NCBI GenBank assembly: GCA_026987055.1
Contig: JALSNL010000021.1
Coordinates: forward strand, 1-5,716
Source of the DNA: Melioribacteraceae bacterium
GTDB taxonomy: Bacteria > Bacteroidota > Ignavibacteria > Ignavibacteriales > Melioribacteraceae
Length of the DNA stretch: 5,716 bases
Reading direction: 5' to 3'
In this document: one piece after another, positions 1 to 5,716 of the stretch
How positions within the stretch are numbered: the first letter of the stretch is position 1
Layout: every line of letters begins with the position of its first letter
Made by a program: the position numbers and the translations under genes
The notes under the pieces: generated by a model
What the model saw: the letters and a program-made list of their open reading frames with translations, nothing else
What the model was told of the DNA's origin: nothing
The model's database searches: none

Positions 1-1
1 C

Positions 2-3000
2 GATGATACACCGTTGGCTGTTTTAAGCAAAAAACCGAAACTATTATTTAATTATTTCAAACAATTATTTGCGCAAGTAACCAATCCGCCTATTGATCCG
101 ATTAGAGAAGAAATTGTAATGAGTTCGCAAGTTTTATTGGGTAAAGAATTAAATCTTCTTGAAGAAACACCTGAGCATTGTAAAAGAATTAAATTGGATA
201 GCCCGATTATTACTAACGAGGAATTACAAAAAATTATAAATATAAAAAGCTCGGATTTTAAATCCGCAACTTTTTCAATTTTGTTTAACAAAGAAAAAGA
301 TATAAGCATACAAAATAAACTAAAACAAATTTTCGGAAAAGTTAAAGAAGAAATTAAAAAAGGTACATCAATAATTATTCTTTCCGATAGAGGAGTTAAC
401 AAAGAAAACATTCCAATTCCAAGTTTATTAGCCGGTTCCGGTTTGCATCATTCCTTAATTAGAAACGGAACAAGAACTAAAGTAAGTATAATTTTGGAAA
501 CCGGTGAAGCCAGAGAAATTCATCATTTTGCAACTTTATTGGGTTTTGGGGTAAATGCAATAAATCCTTATTTGGTTTATGAAACAATAGAAGATTTGGT
601 TAATAAAGAAAATAATGAAGAAATAACATTAAAAAAATCCATTGAAAATTTTCACAAAGCTGTAGATAAAGGATTGTTAAAAGTAATTTCCAAAATGGGA
701 ATTTCTACAATCCAATCATATTGCGGTGCTCAAATTTTTGAAGCAGTTGGACTAAATAAAGAATTTATAGATAAATATTTTACCGGAACTACAAGCCGGC
801 TCGGCGGTATCGGAATTAAAACCGTTGAAAAAGAAATAATACTCAGACACAAAACAGCATACGAAAACAATTTCAATTTACTTGACGAAGGTGGATATTA
901 TAGCTGGAGAGCTAACGGAGAAAAACATAATTGGAATCCGGAAACCATTTCACTTTTACAACAAGCCGTAAGGTTGGAAAATTATTCAATCTTCAAAAAA
1001 TATTCCCGATTAGTTAACAATCCGAAAAAAAATTACGGAATGATTAGAGCATATTTGAAATTTAAAAAGCAAAAACCGATTTCTTTGGATGAAGTGGAAC
1101 CCGTTTCCGAAATAGTAAAAAGATTTGCAAGCGGCGCAATGAGTTACGGTTCAATATCAAAAGAAGCTCACGAAACAATTGCAATTGCAATGAATGAATT
1201 AGGCGGTTTTTCAAATACCGGAGAAGGCGGTGAAAATCCGGAAAGATTTACCGTAGATGAAAACGGAAAATTAAAAAGAAGTAAAATTAAACAAATTGCT
1301 CAAGGACGTTTTGGCGTTACAATAGAATATTTGGTTAATGCAGATCAACTGCAAATTAAAATGGCCCAAGGTGCAAAACCCGGAGAAGGCGGACAATTGC
1401 CAGGTGCAAAGGTTAGTGATGAAATAGCAAAAACAAGATATACTACTCCGGGTGTTGGGCTAATATCTCCTCCTCCTCATCACGATATTTATTCGATAGA
1501 AGATTTATCTCAGTTAATTTATGATTTGAAAAAAGCTAATCCCGATGCAAAAATTAGTGTAAAATTAGTTTCGGAATCCGGCGTTGGAACAATTGCCGCC
1601 GGTGTTTCAAAAGGGAAAGCGGATTTAATTATAATTAGTGGAGCCGAAGGCGGTACCGGTGCTTCTCCTTTAACTTCTATTAAAAATGCCGGCTTGCCAA
1701 TGGAGCTTGGTATTGCGGAAACGCAGCAAGTTTTGGTAATGAACGATTTAAGAAGAAGAGTACGTATTCAAGTTGACGGGCAATTAAAAACCGGCAGAGA
1801 TGTTGTAATTGCCGCTATGCTTGGTGCAGACGAATTCGGTTTTGCTACTTCGGTGCTAATTTCCATCGGTTGCGTTATGCAGAGGAAGTGTCATCTAAAC
1901 GCTTGTTCGGTGGGAATAGCAACACAGGATAAAGAGTTGAGAAAAAATTTTAAAGGTCATGAAGACCATATAAAAAATTATTTTAATTTTTTAGCACAAG
2001 AAGTTAGAGAAATAATGGCGGAACTCGGAATTAGAAAATTTGACGACTTAATTGGAAGAAGTGATTTATTGGTAAAACGTAATGATATTAAACACTGGAA
2101 AGCCAAATATATAAACTTAACAAAAGTTTTACACAGACCGGATGTTCCTGCAGAAATTGAATTATTTAATTCATCCGAACAACAGCATAATTTACAAAAT
2201 TCAATTGATGTTAAATTGATAGAGCTTTGTAAAAAAGCAATAACAAAAAAAAGAGCTGTCCGTTTTTCTCATCAATTAAATAATAGCAATAGAACCGTCG
2301 GTACTATGCTTAGTTCCGTTATTGCAAAAAAATACGGATTAAAAGGATTGCCGGAAGATACAATACAAATAGATTTTGAAGGAACTGCGGGACAAAGTTT
2401 CGGTGCTTTTTTAAGCAAAGGAATAACTTTCCGTTTGGAAGGCGATGCAAATGATTATGTAGGCAAAGGTCTTTCCGGTGGAAAAATAATTATTACAACA
2501 CACGAAGATGGAAAGTTGGAACCTGAGAAAAATATAATTGTAGGTAATGTTGTGTTGTACGGAGCTATTAAAGGCGAAATGTATATCAATGGAAAAGCGG
2601 GTGAACGGTTTGCCGTAAGAAATAGCGGAGCAAAAGTTGTTGTTGAAGGAATTGGAGATCACGGTTGTGAATATATGACTGGAGGAAGAGTTGTTATACT
2701 CGGAAATGTAGGAAGAAATTTTGCCGCAGGAATGAGTGGCGGCATTGCTTATGTTTGGGACAAAAACAAAAGATTTATTAAACACCATAATAATAAAACG
2801 GTTAGGCTATATCAGGTAAAAAGTAAGAAATATGAAGAAGAATTAAAAAAGCTTATTACTAAACATTACGAATATACAAACAGTAAGGTTGCAAAAAATA
2901 TTTTGTCCAATTGGGAAAAATCCTTGTCGCAATTTGTAAAAATTTTCCCGAGAGATTATCAAAAAGTGTTAAAAAAGAAAAATATATTTGAACAACCGCC

Positions 3001-3019
3001 TGTATATGTCTATGATTAG
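2..3019 (+). CDS. gltB: Glutamate synthase (NADPH) large subunit, 5'-partial
   Basis: This is the large (alpha) subunit of bacterial GOGAT. Ammonia is released from glutamine in the N-terminal domain and added to 2-oxoglutarate at the FMN site. The gene is cut by the left edge: frame 2 is open from the first bases and opens with DDTPLAVLS, an internal motif of the family, so the TTG at 14 is not the start. Visible residues 1 to about 250 match the central domain. The FMN-binding synthase domain covers about 310-690, with RFASGAMSYGSIS at 374-386 and AEGGTGASP at 548-556. The 3Fe-4S cysteines are 624, 630 and 635 (codons at 1871, 1889, 1904), in the family's C-x5-C-x4-C spacing. The GXGXG beta-helix covers about 735-925, with GDHGCEYMTGG at 885-895. 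Visible length is 1005 residues. Comparison with the Azospirillum cysteine numbering (recalled) suggests about 480 residues are missing, including the class II amidotransferase domain. No frameshift or lost key residue is seen. gltD follows. Confidence 0.97.
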   Translation, partial: DDTPLAVLSKKPKLLFNYFKQLFAQVTNPPIDPIREEIVMSSQVLLGKELNLLEETPEHCKRIKLDSPIITNEELQKIINIKSSDFKSATFSILFNKEKDISIQNKLKQIFGKVKEEIKKGTSIIILSDRGVNKENIPIPSLLAGSGLHHSLIRNGTRTKVSIILETGEAREIHHFATLLGFGVNAINPYLVYETIEDLVNKENNEEITLKKSIENFHKAVDKGLLKVISKMGISTIQSYCGAQIFEAVGLNKEFIDKYFTGTTSRLGGIGIKTVEKEIILRHKTAYENNFNLLDEGGYYSWRANGEKHNWNPETISLLQQAVRLENYSIFKKYSRLVNNPKKNYGMIRAYLKFKKQKPISLDEVEPVSEIVKRFASGAMSYGSISKEAHETIAIAMNELGGFSNTGEGGENPERFTVDENGKLKRSKIKQIAQGRFGVTIEYLVNADQLQIKMAQGAKPGEGGQLPGAKVSDEIAKTRYTTPGVGLISPPPHHDIYSIEDLSQLIYDLKKANPDAKISVKLVSESGVGTIAAGVSKGKADLIIISGAEGGTGASPLTSIKNAGLPMELGIAETQQVLVMNDLRRRVRIQVDGQLKTGRDVVIAAMLGADEFGFATSVLISIGCVMQRKCHLNACSVGIATQDKELRKNFKGHEDHIKNYFNFLAQEVREIMAELGIRKFDDLIGRSDLLVKRNDIKHWKAKYINLTKVLHRPDVPAEIELFNSSEQQHNLQNSIDVKLIELCKKAITKKRAVRFSHQLNNSNRTVGTMLSSVIAKKYGLKGLPEDTIQIDFEGTAGQSFGAFLSKGITFRLEGDANDYVGKGLSGGKIIITTHEDGKLEPEKNIIVGNVVLYGAIKGEMYINGKAGERFAVRNSGAKVVVEGIGDHGCEYMTGGRVVILGNVGRNFAAGMSGGIAYVWDKNKRFIKHHNNKTVRLYQVKSKKYEEELKKLITKHYEYTNSKVAKNILSNWEKSLSQFVKIFPRDYQKVLKKKNIFEQPPVYVYD

Positions 3020-3119
3020 TAATTGAGTAAATATTTAAACCTTGCTTACAATAAAATCAATTAAGTGTATTTGTATAAACAAACAGCCGGCTAAATAAAG
3101 TTAAAGATAAAAAAATATT

Positions 3120-3125
3120 AAAGGA
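3120..3125 (+). promoter_or_regulatory. Ribosome binding site of gltD, supports a TTG start
   Basis: AAAGGA lies 7 bases before the TTG at 3133, a normal Shine-Dalgarno distance. No ATG, GTG or other TTG lies in frame between the upstream in-frame stop (TAA at 3076-3078) and 3133. The first in-frame ATG after it, at 3271, would remove the first Fe-S cysteine. This site therefore fixes the non-ATG start of gltD. Confidence 0.65.
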
Positions 3126-3132
3126 AAATACC

Positions 3133-4551
3133 TTGGGTGAAATAAAGGGATTTGTAAAATACAAAAGAAAAAATTTAGCAAAAGAAAATGTTAATAAAAG
3201 ATTAACTCATTGGAAAGAATTTATAAAACCATTGAGTAAAAAAGATGCCAAAACACAAGGTGCAAGATGTATGGATTGCGGAACACCGTTTTGTCAATAC
3301 GGTTGCCCGATTAATAATATTATTCCCGATTGGAATGATTTGGTTTACAAAGAAGATTATGAAGAAGCTTATAAAAGATTATCGCTGACAAATAATTTCC
3401 CGGAATTTACAAGTCGTGTTTGTCCTGCTCCTTGCGAAAATTCATGTGTTCTGGAAATTACGAATCCGCCGGTTGCAATTAAAAATATAGAACGGGCTAT
3501 AATAGAAAATGCGTTTAAAAATAATTACGTACGTTCAAAAACAATTACAAACAGAACAGGAAAAAAAGTTGCAATCGTCGGTTCCGGTCCGGCAGGATTA
3601 GCCTGTGCAGACGAACTAAACAAAGCAAAACACGAAGTAACGGTTTACGAAAAAAATGAATTGCCGGGAGGATTATTAACATTCGGTATTCCGGAATTTA
3701 AACTTGAAAAAAGAATTGTTCAAAGAAGAATAAAAATATTGCAAGAAGAAGGAATTATTTTTAAAACAAATGTAGAAATTGGTAAAGATATTCTACTTTC
3801 AAAATTGTTAGATGAATTTGATGCAGTTGTATTAAGCGGCGGTGCGGAAAACCCGAGGGACTTAAATGTTGAAGGAAGAGAATTGGAGGGGATTCACTTT
3901 GCAATGGATTTTTTAACACAGCAAAACAGAAGACTGCTTGGATTGGAAATAAACGGAAAACCGATTTATGCAAAAAACAAAAATGTTGTTGTTATTGGCG
4001 GAGGTGATACAGGTTCCGATTGTATAGGAACAGCAAACAGACAAGGAGCAAAATCCGTAACAAGTTTGGAACTTATGCCGCAATTACCAAAGCAAAGAAG
4101 AAAAGAAAATCCTTGGCCGCAATGGGCTTTTATAGATAGAACATCAACCTCGCACGAAGAAGGTTGTAAAAAATATTTTGGAGTTTTAACTAAAAAAATA
4201 ACCGGTAAAAACGGAAATGTAAAAAAACTTCATCTTGTAAATGTTGAGTTTGTAAAAGAAAACGGGAACCGAATAATTAAAGAAGTAAAAGGAACTGATT
4301 TTACTGTAGATGCCGATTTGGTTTTATTGGCAATGGGATTTTTAGGTCCGAGAAAAAATAAATTACTAACCGAATTAAATATTGTTTTGGACGAACGCGG
4401 GAACATTAAAACCGATAGAAACAATATGACAAATATTTCCGGACTTTTTGCCGCGGGCGATATGAGAAGAGGTCAATCTTTAGTAGTTTGGGCTATACAC
4501 GAAGGAAGAAAAGCAGCTGCAAATATAAATAAATATTTACTGAAGCAATAG
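3133..4551 (+). CDS. gltD: Glutamate synthase (NADPH) small subunit
   Basis: This is the beta subunit of GOGAT. It oxidises NADPH at FAD and passes electrons through Fe-S clusters to the FMN of GltB; it is cytoplasmic. The 472-residue length equals that of typical GltD. The N-terminal Fe-S domain has C46, C49, C54 and C58 (CMDCGTPFCQYGC) and C97, C101 and C105 (CPAPCENSC), the pattern for two 4Fe-4S clusters. The FAD Rossmann motif is VAIVGSGPAG at 146-155, followed by ELPGGLLTFGIPEFK at 176-190. The NADPH motif is VVVIGGGDTGSDC at 285-297. The C-terminal FAD motif is GLFAAGDMRRGQS at 437-449. The TTG start gives MGEIKGF, matching the usual GltD N-terminus, and has an AAAGGA site 7 bases upstream. 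It lies 113 bases after gltB on the same strand, so co-transcription is likely; no convincing promoter was found in the gap. Related FAD/NADPH subunits (dihydropyrimidine dehydrogenase, NfnB-type) share these motifs, but the gltB neighbour settles the call. Confidence 0.97.
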   Translation: MGEIKGFVKYKRKNLAKENVNKRLTHWKEFIKPLSKKDAKTQGARCMDCGTPFCQYGCPINNIIPDWNDLVYKEDYEEAYKRLSLTNNFPEFTSRVCPAPCENSCVLEITNPPVAIKNIERAIIENAFKNNYVRSKTITNRTGKKVAIVGSGPAGLACADELNKAKHEVTVYEKNELPGGLLTFGIPEFKLEKRIVQRRIKILQEEGIIFKTNVEIGKDILLSKLLDEFDAVVLSGGAENPRDLNVEGRELEGIHFAMDFLTQQNRRLLGLEINGKPIYAKNKNVVVIGGGDTGSDCIGTANRQGAKSVTSLELMPQLPKQRRKENPWPQWAFIDRTSTSHEEGCKKYFGVLTKKITGKNGNVKKLHLVNVEFVKENGNRIIKEVKGTDFTVDADLVLLAMGFLGPRKNKLLTELNIVLDERGNIKTDRNNMTNISGLFAAGDMRRGQSLVVWAIHEGRKAAANINKYLLKQ

Positions 4552-4568
4552 AGTTCAATTGCTATTGT
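4545..4568. terminator. Possible weak bidirectional terminator hairpin between convergent genes
   Basis: CAATAG at 4546-4551 is an exact inverted match to CTATTG at 4562-4567, with a 10-base loop; a G-U pair could extend the RNA stem by one on the gltD side. The two arms are the last codon plus stop (CAA TAG, Gln-stop) of gltD and of the minus-strand gene. On the plus strand a run of seven T occurs at 4579-4585, 11 bases past the stem. On the minus strand no clear T run follows. The stem is short and AT-rich, so it may be only a by-product of both genes ending in the same two codons. Confidence 0.25.
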
Positions 4569-5716
4569 AATAACAGCATTTTTTTCGTCTTTATAAAACC
4601 ATTTGTTTTAATCTGATAATAATAAATTCCGCTTGATAAATTTGAACCGTCAAAAGTAATTGTATATTCTCCGGGTCTTTTTCTTTCGTTAACTAAAGTT
4701 GCAACTTCTTTACCAAGAATATCATAAACCTTTAGTGTTACGAACCACCCTGTGTTCCTCACTTTCGCAAAGGGAGGATTATCCCGAAGGGATGCCTTTG
4801 GCAAGGGGGTTGGTATTATAAATTTTATTGTTGTTGTTGGGTTAAACGGATTTGGATAATTTTGATATAACTCATATACAAAATTATTTTTACTATTGCT
4901 TTTTATACTTGTTGATGTATCTTTTCTTGTAATAGCAAACTTATCTATATTAAAGGGATTTGCCGAAACAATATTCATTCTTAAGATTTGTTTTCCTTGT
5001 GGCAAAAAAATATTTCCTTTTACTTTTGTAGTACTTTGCCAGCTGTTTGTTGAGGGTATATCAATAATTTCCGAAGAATTAGTACCCGAAGTAAATTTTA
5101 TTTTACCACCACCGTTTTTAGATGCAACAAATGCAGTAATGTTATAATTGCCGGAGTCCGGAACTGTAATTGTATATTCCAACCATTCGCCTGTAGCAAC
5201 ATAAGCAATTTGGTATCCGCCGGAATCACGTGCTTCAATATCAACCCATTCCTCAGTTCTAAAAGCACCGGGAATATTTAATTGTTCAGTATCATGATAT
5301 GTTAAACCTTCGCCACCAATATCAAAATATTCCGCTTCAATCGTATCCGGTATAGCAAAAGGTGCAGCTAAATACGGACGACGTTCAATTGGTTTGGCAA
5401 AAATCTTAACAGGGTAAGAGTAATAGCTAACCGTATCATTAATTTTGGAAATGATTCTATAATAGTAGTTTTTATTTTTTTCAATTCCAATATCATTAAA
5501 TGTAGTATCTGTTGAAGAAAGTTCGGCAAATAAATGAAATTTTTCACCATCGGTTTTTCTTTCTACAATGGTAAGTATATTTTGGTTAGTATTTTGTTGC
5601 CAATGAATTGTTATTGATAAATCATTTTCAATTTTGTAAGAAGTTATTACCGGACTTTCTTCCGAAGTATGAATTAAAATATCTTTAATTTCGTTCCAAG
5701 TTCTGGCAGCTCTTTC
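4562..5716 (-). CDS. Secreted protein with FN3-like, CBM6 and T9SS sorting domains, 5'-partial
   Basis: This is the C-terminal part of a protein probably exported by the type IX system and active on, or attached to, polysaccharide. The frame is open for 384 residues from the right edge to TAG at 4562-4564, with no in-frame ATG, GTG or TTG upstream of 5182. The TTG at 5180-5182 encodes the Leu of GEWLEYT inside the CBM fold and is not a start. Residues about 1-20 are unassigned. Residues about 21-109 look like fibronectin type III (ITIHWQQN, then NYYYRIISK). Residues about 126-263 match CBM6: IEAEYFDIGGEGLTYHDT, EEWVDIEARDSGGYQIAYVA, GEWLEYTITVPDSGNY and FNIDKFAI near the end. A Ser/Lys/Asn-rich linker (about 265-280) leads to a type A sorting domain, about 281-384, with NYPNPFNP at 286-293, YDILGKEVATLVNE at 331-344, SSGIYYYQI and KKMLLLQ. 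Residues about 303-325 are an in-frame GC-rich insert. A catalytic domain (possibly glycoside hydrolase) and signal peptide would lie off the window; this is inference. It converges on gltD, 10 bases away, with no evident functional link. Confidence 0.9.
   Translation of the reverse strand, partial: ERAARTWNEIKDILIHTSEESPVITSYKIENDLSITIHWQQNTNQNILTIVERKTDGEKFHLFAELSSTDTTFNDIGIEKNKNYYYRIISKINDTVSYYSYPVKIFAKPIERRPYLAAPFAIPDTIEAEYFDIGGEGLTYHDTEQLNIPGAFRTEEWVDIEARDSGGYQIAYVATGEWLEYTITVPDSGNYNITAFVASKNGGGKIKFTSGTNSSEIIDIPSTNSWQSTTKVKGNIFLPQGKQILRMNIVSANPFNIDKFAITRKDTSTSIKSNSKNNFVYELYQNYPNPFNPTTTIKFIIPTPLPKASLRDNPPFAKVRNTGWFVTLKVYDILGKEVATLVNERKRPGEYTITFDGSNLSSGIYYYQIKTNGFIKTKKMLLLQ
4743..4811 (-). 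repeat. Putative GC-rich palindromic repeat element inserted in frame in the T9SS sorting domain
   Basis: The segment is about 55% G+C, against about 28% in the 60 bases on one side and 23% on the other. It forms an imperfect hairpin. The centre is ATCCC-GAA-GGGAT at 4781-4793. The middle stem is CAAAGG (4768-4773) with CCTTTG (4795-4800). The outer stem is AACC-a-CCC (4743-4750) with GGG-GGTT (4805-4811), with one bulged base. On the minus (coding) strand it supplies about 23 codons, from TPLPKASL to NTGWF, between the sorting-domain strands TTTIKFIIP and VTLKVYD, where relatives usually have only a few residues. The frame is kept and has no stop. Only one copy is in the window, so that it is a dispersed repeat is inferred from structure and composition. 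Exact ends are uncertain. Confidence 0.55.

Noticed and set aside
252..266. Interrupted palindrome CGGATTT-T-AAATCCG inside gltB.
   Set aside because: It lies in ordinary coding sequence with no composition change, no second copy and no disturbance of the protein; chance is enough to explain it.
52..411. Minus-strand open frame of 119 codons opposite the start of visible gltB.
   Set aside because: Its hydrophobic look arises from antisense reading of Lys/Glu-rich codons; there is no independent support for a gene.
2411..2788. Minus-strand open frame of 125 codons opposite the GXGXG region of gltB.
   Set aside because: It is antisense to a well-conserved domain, with low-complexity Ser/Asn-rich translation and no recognisable motif; it is a shadow frame.
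3042..3073. Possible gltD promoter: TTGCTT at 3042-3047 and TGTATTTG at 3066-3073, loosely like the Bacteroidota TTTG / TAnnTTTG pattern.
   Set aside because: The -7-like element lacks the leading TA, the spacing is slightly long, and such matches are frequent in AT-rich DNA.
4742..4810. A frameshift or assembly error in the sorting domain as the cause of the odd residues.
   Set aside because: The frame is the same on both sides, the conserved motifs on each side are intact, and the segment has its own palindromic structure, so an insertion explains it better.
4896..5147. Plus-strand open frame of 83 codons opposite the CBM6 region.
   Set aside because: It lies wholly antisense to the well-supported CBM6 coding frame, with no recognisable domain.

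Overview
The window is AT-rich (roughly one third G+C by eye) and almost fully coding. It suggests a Bacteroidota/Chlorobiota-type bacterium, most likely of the Ignavibacteria. The main clue is the type IX secretion (T9SS) sorting domain on the minus strand, with its NYPNPFNP and YDILGKEVATLVNE signatures. TTG start use and an A-rich AAAGGA ribosome site are compatible but not diagnostic. The assignment is an inference, not a database result.

Layout. Positions 2-3019 (+) hold the C-terminal two thirds of the glutamate synthase large subunit (gltB); its start and its N-terminal glutaminase domain lie off the left edge. After a 113-base spacer, 3133-4551 (+) is a complete glutamate synthase small subunit (gltD, 472 residues, TTG start). 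Ten bases past its stop, a convergent gene begins on the minus strand and runs from 4562 to the right edge. It is open for 384 residues without a stop and without any in-frame ATG/GTG/TTG upstream of 5182. A start at the TTG at 5180-5182 would cut through a carbohydrate-binding domain, so the gene continues off the window. From N to C, the visible part has an unassigned segment, a fibronectin type III-like domain, a CBM6-type carbohydrate-binding module and a T9SS type A sorting domain. It is the tail of a secreted, probably carbohydrate-active protein.

How the genes work together. GltB and GltD form the NADPH-dependent glutamate synthase (GOGAT) that makes glutamate from glutamine and 2-oxoglutarate. 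All cofactor motifs visible in both subunits are intact. The secreted protein has no evident functional link to them.

The most notable feature is a GC-rich, imperfectly palindromic segment of about 69 bases (about 4743-4811) inside the T9SS sorting domain. It is about 55% G+C between flanks of about 23-28%, folds on paper into a three-stem hairpin, and adds about 23 codons in frame to a loop that is normally short. It looks like a small palindromic repeat element that has inserted into a protein-coding gene and kept the frame.
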